From assembly GCA_913061475.1 (NCBI GenBank), contig CAJXUN010000031.1:1-51968 (forward strand): 51,968 nt of DNA, written 5' to 3'. The DNA is from an uncultured Colwellia sp. GTDB lineage: Bacteria > Pseudomonadota > Gammaproteobacteria > Enterobacterales > Alteromonadaceae. The position numbers and the translations under genes were made by a program. The notes below the pieces were generated by a model. That model ran no database searches and was not told the DNA's origin. It was given only the letters and a program-made list of their open reading frames with translations. Shown here in pieces: positions 28,778-37,692 of this stretch (positions are counted from its first letter, which is position 1; each line of letters begins with the position of its first letter).

Positions 28778-28811
28778 AAATCACTCATAAAGCTCTTATG
28801 AGTGATTTTTT
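28778..28811 (+). terminator. Rho-independent terminator after the csp pair
   Basis: AAATCACTCATAA (28778-28790) pairs perfectly with TTATGAGTGATTT (28796-28808) around AGCTC and leads into a T run. Confidence 0.92.
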
Positions 28812-29314
28812 ATCTATTATTTCCTTTTAAGCTTTTATTAAAAAAGATATTTATAATTTTGACTCTATGAGTCATGCTTCCTTATATTTAGTCACGTCAT
28901 ATTTTGTCATATTATTACCAGCCTAAGATACACCGTAAAACTCGACAACGTTGCTGTTGAAGGTTTTATAGCCAAGGATAGTTTGTATATGATGCTAACT
29001 CGACTAAATTATTGCTTACCCTACTTGTTAAAATAGTTCATGTCAGCGTAGCTCTCAATCTAATATCTAGCTATTAGCCAATCGAGTGCCTTGTCTTGAA
29101 ATATTTTTTTACGCACAGCAAGCTCAAAAACTTAATCAAACTGGTATGAGGTAACCAAAAAGTAACTCAGTGAGCCGTCGTAAATTTCACTGTTCGACTG
29201 AGTCAATGTGAGTTTAAAAACGGGTGATGTGCGGCAACGAAACATGGCGCTTGTCATAGTTATTTTAGCGCTCACTGATACTTATCTTAAGTTGATACTA
29301 ATTGATATCGGTGA
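28812..29314. other. gene-free stretch between the csp pair and the GGDEF-EAL gene
   Basis: About 500 bases between two converging transcription units. I see no open frame with a ribosome site, no tRNA-like fold and no strong inverted repeat. Confidence 0.5.
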
Positions 29315-31564
29315 CTACTGATTATGATGAGCTGAAAAAGCAAGCAGTTGTTTGGCCGGTATCGCTCGGCTAAAATAATATCCCTGGGCAAAGTTACAGT
29401 TTAGTTTAGCCAGTAAAGCCAATTGCTCCTCGGTTTCAACGCCCTCAGCCACAATCTCCAATCCTAAACTATGTGCCATTGCTATGGTTGCTTTAACTAA
29501 ATTGTAATCATCTTTGCTATGCGTTATGCCATTAATAAAGCTGCGATCAATTTTTAAGACATCGAAAGGGTATTGCCTTAAATAGCTCAATGATGAGTAG
29601 CCAGTGCCAAAGTCATCCATTGAAAGCTTTATTCCAAGGGCATTAATTTCTACTAAGGCTTTGTTAACATAAGATTGTCCGCTCATTAATACCCCTTCAG
29701 TAATTTCAAGCTCCAAGCTTTCAGTGCTAAGGCCAGTATCATTAAGTGTCTTTTTGATAAAGTTAAGTAGCTTGGTGTCTCTAAATTGTCGAGGAGATAA
29801 ATTAATCGCCATGGTGTACTTTTTTTGTGCTGTTTCTTGCCATACACATAAAAAGCTTAACGCTTGTTCCATCACATACTGCCCTATTGATACAATGAGG
29901 CCTGTGTGTTCGGCAATTGGAATAAATTCATCGGGGGTGATATTACCTAACACCGGATTATTCCAGCGCAACAGAGCTTCTGCGCCAATAATACTTTTGC
30001 TTTTTACATCAAATTGCGGTTGGTAATGTAGTTCAAATTCATTACGCTCAAGCGCACCGTGCATTTGCTCTTCAATTTCAAAACGGCGCTGCATAATTAC
30101 ATTCATTTCAGTGGTGAAAAATGAATACGTATTACGACCTAATGCCTTGGCTTGATACATTGCCGTATCGGCATTACGCAGTAAATCTGAGGCACAATTA
30201 CCATTTTTTGGATATATCGCAATGCCGATACTCATGGTTAAAATTAATTCTCTGCCATCAATTTGAAACGGCTCCCTGAAAAGTTTAAGCAAACTTTCAG
30301 CTATTGCGATAGCGTTGTGGTGGTCGTTAAAACTCCTTAATAGCACAATAAATTCATCGCCGCCTAAGCGACCAACGGTATCTTCTTTGCGCAGTACTTG
30401 TTGTAATCTATGGGCAGATTCTATTAGCAGTTTATCGCCTACTTCATGCCCTAATGAGTCATTCACTTTTTTAAAGTCGTCTAAATCAAGAAAAATTACG
30501 GCAGCTTTTTCATTATTGCGTTCCGCTTCAAGCAATATTTGAGATAAGCGATCGAGCGCTAAAAAACGATTGGGTAATAAGGTTAGACTATCAAAATAAG
30601 CTTGATGGCGTATGAGTTCTGCCGATTTATGTTGCTCGGTAATATCACGTATAATAATCATGACTTGACTGTATTCTGAGAGGTGGCTTACTCTTGCTTC
30701 AAAATAGGTCAAGCCATGAGGCATAAGAAGTTCATATTCAAAGTTGACCATTGTTTTTTGTTGAATGACTTTATCAATATGGGTTTGAAACTTACTGGCG
30801 ACCTCTTCGGGTAATATCTCAACCATATTTTTTCCAATAAACTGGGTGGGTGAAACGTACAAGTCATTTTTGTTACTGGCATGATAATCAAGAATGGTGC
30901 CGTCATCTTTCATTAAGAAAAATAAATCGGGAATTGCTTCAAATATGGTTTCTAGCATATGCTCTTTAAATAAGGCTTGAGCTTGAGCATTTCGAACATC
31001 GGTTAAATCAATATCTATACAGTACATTTGCTTGTTGTTATATTGATTTGTAAACATCACATGGCTTGAAAAAACAGTAATATCATTACCATTTTTATGA
31101 CAGAGGGTAATTTCAGATGCAGGAATTTCGATATTATTTTTAATCCAATCACTATGGGCACTAATCACTAAGTCGCGCATAGGTTCAGGGATAATTAAAT
31201 CTTCAAGTTTTTGTCCTGTTGCCTCTTCATTACTATAACCATAAAGCCGTTCGCTACCTTCGTTCCAGTAGATGACCCGACGTTCTTCATCATATCCTTG
31301 CACCGAAATTGCTTTCACGGCATCAAATAACTGATGCAGCGGATCGTTGGTAACATATTGATGCGTTAACATATTGCAAACTTTGCTCGAGTCCATTAAT
31401 CGAGTCCAATAATTACATTGCTTATCCTTATAATAGGCATAAAGCATGCGTTTAGCATCTTTAAATTTCAACGAAGTCAAATGTTGGTGGTTACAGTATT
31501 TGTGGTAATTACTATCGAGTTTAAAAAAAATTAATTTATTGATTTTTTGTTTGATTATAAACAT
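29315..31564 (-). CDS. PAS-PAS-GGDEF-EAL cyclic-di-GMP signalling protein
   Basis: A 749-residue cytoplasmic sensor. After about 70 residues without a recognised domain come two PAS domains (about 75-190, with RRVIYWNEGSERLYGYSNEEA, and 200-310), a GGDEF domain with intact GGDEF and an upstream RxxD inhibitory site (RKED), and an EAL domain with AEALLRW, DDFGTGYSSL and AEGVETEEQ. Both output motifs look intact, so it may be bifunctional. There is no membrane segment. The start at ATG 31564 has AAAGG just upstream, although the unusual Lys/Tyr-rich N-terminus leaves room for a downstream start. It is a monocistronic leftward gene. Confidence 0.94.
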   Translation of the reverse strand: MFIIKQKINKLIFFKLDSNYHKYCNHQHLTSLKFKDAKRMLYAYYKDKQCNYWTRLMDSSKVCNMLTHQYVTNDPLHQLFDAVKAISVQGYDEERRVIYWNEGSERLYGYSNEEATGQKLEDLIIPEPMRDLVISAHSDWIKNNIEIPASEITLCHKNGNDITVFSSHVMFTNQYNNKQMYCIDIDLTDVRNAQAQALFKEHMLETIFEAIPDLFFLMKDDGTILDYHASNKNDLYVSPTQFIGKNMVEILPEEVASKFQTHIDKVIQQKTMVNFEYELLMPHGLTYFEARVSHLSEYSQVMIIIRDITEQHKSAELIRHQAYFDSLTLLPNRFLALDRLSQILLEAERNNEKAAVIFLDLDDFKKVNDSLGHEVGDKLLIESAHRLQQVLRKEDTVGRLGGDEFIVLLRSFNDHHNAIAIAESLLKLFREPFQIDGRELILTMSIGIAIYPKNGNCASDLLRNADTAMYQAKALGRNTYSFFTTEMNVIMQRRFEIEEQMHGALERNEFELHYQPQFDVKSKSIIGAEALLRWNNPVLGNITPDEFIPIAEHTGLIVSIGQYVMEQALSFLCVWQETAQKKYTMAINLSPRQFRDTKLLNFIKKTLNDTGLSTESLELEITEGVLMSGQSYVNKALVEINALGIKLSMDDFGTGYSSLSYLRQYPFDVLKIDRSFINGITHSKDDYNLVKATIAMAHSLGLEIVAEGVETEEQLALLAKLNCNFAQGYYFSRAIPAKQLLAFSAHHNQ

Positions 31565-31686
31565 TAACCTTTAACTTATTGTTCCAAGTCAGAGGGGGGA
31601 GTAGATGTTAATAATACAGTATTTAGCCTTACTTTCGTTGATGGAGAGAGGATACGTAGGATCTTGGACAAAGTAATGGTGAAGTG

Positions 31687-31731
31687 GCGCACTTAATGAG
31701 AACGCGAGCCTGTCGTCGTCATTAAGTGCGC
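31687..31731. other. long-stem inverted repeat after the sulfatase gene
   Basis: GCGCACTTAATGA (31687-31699) and TCATTAAGTGCGC (31719-31731) form a perfect 13-bp stem with a 19-base loop, directly downstream of the leftward sulfatase stop. There is no T run. It may protect or end the transcript. Confidence 0.75.
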
Positions 31732-31738
31732 TTTAATA

Positions 31739-33775
31739 CTAGTTACTGCTGAGTGTTGGTGCCACTAAGCTGTTTTGATGGCTCAGGGCTAAGTCAAAGC
31801 GAGTGACTTGATCCGACAGATACCATTCGTTGTCATACGCCAAACAACCCCAAAGAACATGTGCTAAGGCGGTTTGCTCCTGTTGAGAATCTAATGCTTT
31901 TGGCCGTAGCTCATGAGTGCTAGGTGTGTAATCGAATGCTAGTGCTGATTTTTCTGGTCGCAATATCGTGACACTATTGCCTTTCATATAGGCAAAGTTA
32001 TCGGCGTATTGCATCATTGCGCGTCCTGCTGCTTGCTTATCATTAAGATCATGGCCTAGCATAGGTGAAACATTTTCAATACCAATTAATGATAACAGTG
32101 TTGGTGCTAAGTCTATTTGGCTCACCACTCTCTCATCCATTTCATTGTCTTTGCCTGAATTGAGGATCATGCCGGGAATATGAAAGTTATTTATTGGTAC
32201 TAAATTGCTACCTGAGGCTCTAGCGTCATGGTCAGCAACAATAAGGAACACGGTATCTTGCCAATAAGCTTGGGTTTTAGCCTTGGCAATAAACTTACCT
32301 AAGGCATAATCTGCGTATTGAATGGCTTTATGACGAGCTAATTCCTTTGAGTCGTATTCATCTAGCTGCGCTTGGCTATAATCCATCGGGGTAATTAGGC
32401 CTGCTGGAATTTCGAACGGGTCATGATTGCTTGATGAAAAAATGAAGCTAAAAAACGGTTTGTCTGCGCTATGGAGCTTGTTGAGCTCTATGTTCGCTTG
32501 ATGAAATAAATCTTCATCACTGGCGCCCCAAGAGGCAATAAATTTAGGGTTTTCTATATCATCAAAATCGACAATGTCGGTAAAACCGTTACCTAGAAAG
32601 AAACTTTTCATATTGTCAAAGTGACTTTCACCACCGTAAACAAACTGGGTGGCATAGTTGTTGGCTTTTAATAGGCTCGCGATAGTAAAAAAATTCTGTT
32701 GAGATTTACTTAATTTTACAACGGCTCTGGCCGGCGTTGGAGTAAAGCCGGTTATTACGGCTTCAATTCCTCGCACTGACCGGGTGCCTGTGGCGTATAA
32801 GTTTTTAAAGGCCCAGCTGTCATTATTTAACTTGTCAATTTCAGGTGTCAATGCCAGCCCACCTAAAGTGGAAACAAACTGTGCGCCTAAACTTTCTTCC
32901 AAAATAATGACTAAGTTTTTTGGTTTTCCTTGGTACACAGGCAAGCGTTTATTGAGCGACGGTAAATCAGAGACAATAAATGATTGAGGATCGAGGCCAG
33001 TCTCTTTTTGAATAATATTGATTACGTCTTGTTGCTGCATTTTTCCGTATAACTTGGCGGCATTCTTTTCATCACCAAATTGCTTATAGGCATGAGCAAC
33101 GCTATAAATTGAGTTGAGTGTTAAGGAATTAATCAGTGGGTCGGTTGAAAAGTACACTAATGATGGGTTAATTGGCCGATGACCAATAGTACCTCTAGCA
33201 AAAGCAAAAAGTACTAACAATAGAATACTAAACGCGATAGCCGATGGTGCTAATTTAAGCTTTTTGTTCGGTAGCTGGCGAGGAAATAAGTGACAAATGA
33301 GTCGCCAAAATGCTTTGCTAGGTAATACCAGTAATGAAAAAACCACCACTAAGGTGAGTAAATGACCATTGAAAAGCATGTTCATTACTTCATTAGGGTA
33401 GGCCAAATACTCAATAAATAATCGGTTTGGTCGAAAGCCATACTCATTAATAAATGCGGGTGTGGCGAGCTCAAAAAACAGAACACTAATAAAAATAGCT
33501 ACAAAGAGAAATTTGACTGCTTTTATCCAAAATACTGAAAGCTTATTTGAACGCATAGCCCAAGGGTGAATTAGAGCTGGAACAAGTAATAAATAGCCAA
33601 TAACGCTTAGGTCAATTCTAATACCATTAAATAATAGCGTGACTAAACTTTCTAGGTTGCTAATACGTTCAAATTGCCAAACGCTTAGTCCAAGCCTAGA
33701 AATAAATAAGGTCGCTATTAATACTAATGAAAATAGTAAAAATGGCTGTATAAGACGAATTGTTGAGCTCAGCAT
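31739..33775 (-). CDS. LTA-synthase-like membrane sulfatase-fold transferase
   Basis: A 678-residue protein. About five membrane segments occupy residues 8-195, followed by a periplasmic alkaline-phosphatase/sulfatase domain. Likely metal and catalytic residues are Glu293 (LVIILEESLG), Thr331 (ATGTRSVRG) and the VADHDARA motif. Proteins of this family transfer phosphoglycerol or a similar headgroup from phospholipid to an acceptor. In Gram-negative bacteria they are related to OpgB-type enzymes. The acceptor here is unknown. It lies 109 bases after dgkA with its own PmrA-like box, so it probably belongs to the same envelope regulon as eptA. Confidence 0.85.
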   Translation of the reverse strand: MLSSTIRLIQPFLLFSLVLIATLFISRLGLSVWQFERISNLESLVTLLFNGIRIDLSVIGYLLLVPALIHPWAMRSNKLSVFWIKAVKFLFVAIFISVLFFELATPAFINEYGFRPNRLFIEYLAYPNEVMNMLFNGHLLTLVVVFSLLVLPSKAFWRLICHLFPRQLPNKKLKLAPSAIAFSILLLVLFAFARGTIGHRPINPSLVYFSTDPLINSLTLNSIYSVAHAYKQFGDEKNAAKLYGKMQQQDVINIIQKETGLDPQSFIVSDLPSLNKRLPVYQGKPKNLVIILEESLGAQFVSTLGGLALTPEIDKLNNDSWAFKNLYATGTRSVRGIEAVITGFTPTPARAVVKLSKSQQNFFTIASLLKANNYATQFVYGGESHFDNMKSFFLGNGFTDIVDFDDIENPKFIASWGASDEDLFHQANIELNKLHSADKPFFSFIFSSSNHDPFEIPAGLITPMDYSQAQLDEYDSKELARHKAIQYADYALGKFIAKAKTQAYWQDTVFLIVADHDARASGSNLVPINNFHIPGMILNSGKDNEMDERVVSQIDLAPTLLSLIGIENVSPMLGHDLNDKQAAGRAMMQYADNFAYMKGNSVTILRPEKSALAFDYTPSTHELRPKALDSQQEQTALAHVLWGCLAYDNEWYLSDQVTRFDLALSHQNSLVAPTLSSN

Positions 33776-33825
33776 TATTGTTCAATATTTTAAATAAAAC
33801 ACAACGCGTAGCTTAATTAATGAAA

Positions 33826-33842
33826 CTTAAGGTTAGCTTAAA
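33826..33842 (-). promoter_or_regulatory. PmrA-like box upstream of the sulfatase gene
   Basis: On the minus strand TTTAAG-CTAAC-CTTAAG, two half-sites spaced by 11 bp that fit the HTTAAD-N5-HTTAAD consensus of enterobacterial PmrA/BasR. It sits 51-67 bases upstream of the ATG, a suitable place for activation. Regulation by the neighbouring response regulator is inferred. Confidence 0.6.
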
Positions 33843-33884
33843 TTAAACTGAAATTATGCCTACCTTAAGCCAATGAATTTGTTT

Positions 33885-34250
33885 TTAGTATAATACTAGT
33901 AGCCAAGTTGCTGTGGCGATAATCACACTGATTAATACGGCAGCAGAGCCTAAATCTTTTGCTAAGCCTGATAGCGGGTGGATCTCTAAGCCAACTCGGT
34001 CAACAACAGCTTCAATAGCCGTATTAATAACTTCAGTGAAAATGATAAAAACAACAGATAAAATCAATATGAGTTGCTCAGCGACACTAATATCAAAAAG
34101 AAAGGTCACAGGTATTGATAGCATTAATAAAACCAATTCTTGCTTAAACGCCGCTTCGTTTTGATACAGCCACTTAAATGCTCGAAAAGAGTTTAATGAT
34201 GCTAGGTATATTCGCTTTATACCTTTAGGCTTTTTTTTGTTGTTAAACAC
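33885..34250 (-). CDS. dgkA: diacylglycerol kinase
   Basis: A 121-residue trimeric inner membrane kinase that phosphorylates diacylglycerol to phosphatidic acid. The N-terminal amphipathic helix is followed by three membrane helices. The signature is EVINTAIEAVVDRVG, and catalytic Glu69-type residues lie in NTAIEAVVD. The start is GTG at 34250, overlapping the eptA TAG by one base, so translation is probably coupled. The pairing is sensible: EptA releases diacylglycerol when it takes phosphoethanolamine from phosphatidylethanolamine. Confidence 0.95.
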   Translation of the reverse strand: MFNNKKKPKGIKRIYLASLNSFRAFKWLYQNEAAFKQELVLLMLSIPVTFLFDISVAEQLILILSVVFIIFTEVINTAIEAVVDRVGLEIHPLSGLAKDLGSAAVLISVIIATATWLLVLY

Positions 34251-35938
34251 TAGTTTAAAATCTCCATACTATGCTGGTTAATGGGGGGGGGGCGTGTCAT
34301 TACAGATAATGACTTACAGTTTATAAAAGAATCATTATCATTAATGTAAGCTTTCGAGCGAATAGACATAATACTGAGTAATGTATCAAAAATATTGTCA
34401 TGGCTTAATGGCGTATCTGACATTTGGTTGAGGCAATTTAAGTTAACGTCAGTTTGCTGGTTATCAGCCCAGTAAATCATCGGGATATGAGTTTGCTCAT
34501 CAGGGGCAAACGTATAAGGAAGGCCATGTAAATATACCCCTTTTTCCCCTAATGATTCACCGTGATCTGAAACATATAACACCGACGTCTCGATAGATTC
34601 TTTTGCCGTAAGTACTGACATTTCGGTAATCACTTTCGATAAGACAAAATCAGTATAGGCGATGGTATTGTCATAGGTATTAAGCAACTCTTCTTGGCTA
34701 CAATTTTGAATGTCACTACGCTGACAATCAGGGGTAAATACCCGTTTATCTTTTGGATATCGCTTATAGTAAGTCGGGCCATGTGAGCCAATCATATGTA
34801 ATACGATCAAGGTGTTTTCATGGCTGAGGTTGTTAAGTTTAGCCCGCAGAGGCGCAAGTAACGCTTCATCGTAGCAATACTCGCCATCACATAAAGGATT
34901 CGATTTGTCGGTTGCTATTTGTGTGTTTTTTACTCGCGTACAAACACCTTTGCAACTGCCGTTATTATTACTAATCCATAAGACATCAGCGCCTGCTAGA
35001 TGGATAATATCAACAACATTCTGCTGAGCGATGGCGATACGCTTATTGTAATTATCTTTGCTTAAGCGAGAAAACATACAAGGTACAGAAATCGCAGTGG
35101 CGGTGCCACAAGAAGTCACATTAGAGAAAGAAACTACACCTTGTTTTTCTGTGTATTGATTGGTGGGTTTTTCGTACCCATTGAGTGAAAAATTCATGGC
35201 ACGAGCGGTTTCACCCAACACCATCACCGTGACATGTTTTTTATTGTTGTCGCGAACAATTGATGGGGCAGTATCTAAGAGTTTAAATTTTAACGGCGGA
35301 TAAAAGTAGTGATTTCTGACAAATTTATAAGATGCGTCAATCATGGCATAAGGCACGATATACTTAGTTACTTCTCTATTATTTCGACCGACAGATGCGT
35401 AGTTGGAATAAAAAATAGCCGCGATAATAAAAACCAGTAAAATACTTGAACTAATTAACTTTAATCGGCTTAACAACTCTTTAAAAAAAGGTTGATAGGT
35501 TAATTTTGTCGAATAAATTATCCATGATGGCAGCGCGCCAAAGATAATAAAAAAGCCTATTGCGTAAATATTGAGATAGGAGAATGCTTCCGCAGTATCA
35601 GTTTCAAGCGTGTTTTGCACCATACCATAATCGAATACAATGCCATAAGTAATCGTGGCATAAAATATTAACGCAGAAACACTGACTGTTAATATAAGAA
35701 TAGGTTTTGTTAACCATCTAAAAGCAATTAAACCTTGTAACAATAGCGTTAAACCTAACAAAAAAAACGGCAAAGAAATTAAGAAAAATATATTGTAGTT
35801 ATCGAGTGCGGTGATAGCCATTGATGTTCGAATGAGAAATGGTAAATTCAATATCAAGGCTAAATAGCTACAGGTTAGTAGTAACAACTGATTCGTTGTT
35901 AATTGTCTGTTGTTAAAAAAATTCATAAATTTGTTCAC
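34250..35938 (-). CDS. eptA: lipid A phosphoethanolamine transferase
   Basis: A 562-residue inner membrane enzyme that adds phosphoethanolamine to lipid A, lowering surface charge and usually raising resistance to cationic peptides. Five membrane segments (to about residue 178) precede a periplasmic sulfatase-fold domain. The metal/catalytic motifs are VLGETARAMNFSLNGY (Glu243), SCGTATAISVPCMFS (Thr279) and YVSDHGESLGE. Cysteine pairs suit the family disulfides. The start is either GTG 35938, which overlaps the leader ORF stop (GTGA), or ATG 35926. A C10 tract (plus-strand G 34283-34292) encodes the three prolines near the C-terminus. dgkA follows with a one-base overlap. Confidence 0.95.
   Translation of the reverse strand: MNKFMNFFNNRQLTTNQLLLLTCSYLALILNLPFLIRTSMAITALDNYNIFFLISLPFFLLGLTLLLQGLIAFRWLTKPILILTVSVSALIFYATITYGIVFDYGMVQNTLETDTAEAFSYLNIYAIGFFIIFGALPSWIIYSTKLTYQPFFKELLSRLKLISSSILLVFIIAAIFYSNYASVGRNNREVTKYIVPYAMIDASYKFVRNHYFYPPLKFKLLDTAPSIVRDNNKKHVTVMVLGETARAMNFSLNGYEKPTNQYTEKQGVVSFSNVTSCGTATAISVPCMFSRLSKDNYNKRIAIAQQNVVDIIHLAGADVLWISNNNGSCKGVCTRVKNTQIATDKSNPLCDGEYCYDEALLAPLRAKLNNLSHENTLIVLHMIGSHGPTYYKRYPKDKRVFTPDCQRSDIQNCSQEELLNTYDNTIAYTDFVLSKVITEMSVLTAKESIETSVLYVSDHGESLGEKGVYLHGLPYTFAPDEQTHIPMIYWADNQQTDVNLNCLNQMSDTPLSHDNIFDTLLSIMSIRSKAYINDNDSFINCKSLSVMTRPPPINQHSMEILN
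34283..34292. repeat. homopolymeric G10/C10 tract inside eptA
   Basis: Ten consecutive G on the plus strand (C on the coding strand) at codons for R-P-P-P close to the eptA C-terminus. It is the longest G/C run in the window and stands out in an AT-rich region. Confidence 0.95.
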
Positions 35939-36120
35939 TTGCTATCGCTCGATAATAAGCTTTTGCCCACGGTTGTAATGTCAATACAACTGAACCTGTA
36001 ATTACTGATTGTTGATCTAAGTTGTTTGTTTACCAGTGGTAGTAATGCGTTAGCTTTGTATAGAAAAATCCAAGTTGCCACTAGTGTGTTGGCAGAAGGT
36101 TCATGTAATTTTACAGTCAT
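35935..36120 (-). CDS. possible 61-codon leader ORF coupled to eptA
   Basis: ATG at 36120 with an AGGTG site five bases upstream, ending in TGA that overlaps the eptA GTG (GTGA). The product (MTVKLHEPSANTLVATWIF...) has no signal peptide or recognised domain, so it may matter as a translated leader rather than as a protein. The ribosome site lies in one arm of a hairpin (36123-36144). Coding status is uncertain. Confidence 0.4.
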   Translation of the reverse strand: MTVKLHEPSANTLVATWIFLYKANALLPLVNKQLRSTISNYRFSCIDITTVGKSLLSSDSK

Positions 36121-36122
36121 AA

Positions 36123-36144
36123 AAACACCTATAAGTAAGTGTTT
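36123..36144 (-). promoter_or_regulatory. hairpin covering the leader ORF ribosome site
   Basis: In the leftward RNA AAACACUU (36144-36137) pairs with AGGUGUUU (36130-36123), an 8-bp stem with one G-U pair and a 6-base loop. The AGGUG ribosome site is inside the second arm, so translation could depend on opening this stem. Confidence 0.6.
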
Positions 36145-36151
36145 CTATGAT

Positions 36152-36179
36152 ATTAAAGCAAGCTTAAGATTGGCTTAGC
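36152..36179 (-). promoter_or_regulatory. PmrA-like box array upstream of the eptA leader
   Basis: On the minus strand GCTAAG-CCAAT-CTTAAG-CTTGC-TTTAAT, three half-sites with 11-bp periodicity. The last two match HTTAAD-N5-HTTAAD exactly. TTTAAT could also serve as a -10 hexamer, with the first two half-sites as the regulator site. It ends 32 bases before the leader ATG and lies in the gap after the sensor kinase gene, so eptA has its own promoter. Confidence 0.62.
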
Positions 36180-36267
36180 ATAAACTGAATAGTTGCCTAA
36201 ATTAACTTGAGAATTAACCTAGGATATTTATTTTTTAAGTACATTACTTCGCTATAGCTAGCGATAA

Positions 36268-37692
36268 CTATACGATGACGGTGAACGATATTTGGTTATT
36301 TGGCGCTAGTGCGATGCTTATTTCGGCATTGATGTTGTCGCAATAAGATTTAACAATGGCCAACCCTAAGCCATACCTTTGTGACGATGTTCTTGATTGA
36401 TCTTTTTGCCATAGGGGTTCAAAAAACTTTCCTAACTCTGTTGCTGTGTATTGGTAGATACTGGTATTTGAAATACTAAATTTTACCCGCGTTGTATTTG
36501 TATCGGGTGTCACTAAAATAGTGACAGGGCTGTTTGCAGGGCTGTAATGCAAAGCATTACTGAGTAAGTTACTTAAAATGGTTTCAATCGCAAATTTATT
36601 GGTGACTATTGTGTCGATCTTCGGACTTATAGTGAATGCCACGTTACGCCCAGCTTTGCTTTCTCGGTGTAAGATGGTACTCATCAGCTTTTCAATATTA
36701 AGTTCAATTTTAGTTAATTCGGCATGGTTACTACTTTTTTGCAGTAACAAAATGCTATTAACAATATTTTTTAATCGCTCTGAAATGCTAAGTACATCAG
36801 TAGTAAAAGTTGCCGATATAAGTTTTTCTTCAGGAAATTTTATCGCCACTTCAGTTAAATTTATCAACTCGGCTATTGGCGTTTTTAGCTCATGAGCGAT
36901 GTCTGAAGTCATTCGCTTTTCTCTTGCATATAAAATTCTATTTTCGCTAAGAAAATGATTGATACCATCAGCTATAGGCAGTAATTCTTCAGGTAAGTTC
37001 TCGATTGATATTGAGTCTATATCCGAATTTAAATTGATCGATTTAATTTCGCTATTCAGACTATCAAGCGGCGTTAACTCTCGTTCTACTACTTTGTGTA
37101 CGATTAGTCTGACCGCGAATACGGTAGAGAGTGAAGACAGAATGAAGATAATATCAACAAACCAAAGGGTTTGATTGAGGCTTTCATTACTGATCGCGTA
37201 GGATAATTTCATCGGCTTTTGTGTTTTTGCAAAGTCGGCAACAGAAATGCTAAATTTTTCTCTAATATCACTATCCACTTGCGGTATAAAGCGAGCAGTG
37301 ATCATTCTACCTGAACGTCCGTCAGGTAAAGTAATATTGATTATTTTTGATTTATGTAATTCGGTATCGACATGCGGAAGATCATTTACGTCAAATAAGG
37401 CTAATGTTTTCGAACGCTCAAATACTTTATTGTCATGCCATAACTGAAAATACTCTGGATCCTTTTTCCCGGAAAATTCCGGCATAAATTCATCAGCAAA
37501 ATCAAAATCAACTTCATTAACGTCTTCACTTACTAAGGTGATTAACAAGTTGGATTTGTTAATCATAGCCTTATCAAACTCCTGACTAATCCATGTATCC
37601 ACGCTAATATCGGTTGCTAATAATATTAACACTAACAATACGGAAACAGAAATTGACAGATACCGGGTTAGCTTTTTCTTGATGGAGTTCAT
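36268..37692 (-). CDS. sensor histidine kinase, PmrB/QseC-like
   Basis: A 474-residue membrane kinase. Two membrane helices (about 10-29 and 176-195) flank a periplasmic sensor of about 145 residues with a dense acidic patch at 56-72 (EDVNEVDFDFADEFMPE), a possible cation-binding site. Then come a HAMP-like linker, the H-box SDIAHELKTPIAEL (His267) and an HATPase domain with N, G1 and G2 regions (NLLSNALHYSP, YGLGLAIV). Its ATG overlaps the response-regulator stop (TAATG). The ligand is unknown. Confidence 0.92.
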   Translation of the reverse strand: MNSIKKKLTRYLSISVSVLLVLILLATDISVDTWISQEFDKAMINKSNLLITLVSEDVNEVDFDFADEFMPEFSGKKDPEYFQLWHDNKVFERSKTLALFDVNDLPHVDTELHKSKIINITLPDGRSGRMITARFIPQVDSDIREKFSISVADFAKTQKPMKLSYAISNESLNQTLWFVDIIFILSSLSTVFAVRLIVHKVVERELTPLDSLNSEIKSINLNSDIDSISIENLPEELLPIADGINHFLSENRILYAREKRMTSDIAHELKTPIAELINLTEVAIKFPEEKLISATFTTDVLSISERLKNIVNSILLLQKSSNHAELTKIELNIEKLMSTILHRESKAGRNVAFTISPKIDTIVTNKFAIETILSNLLSNALHYSPANSPVTILVTPDTNTTRVKFSISNTSIYQYTATELGKFFEPLWQKDQSRTSSQRYGLGLAIVKSYCDNINAEISIALAPNNQISFTVIV

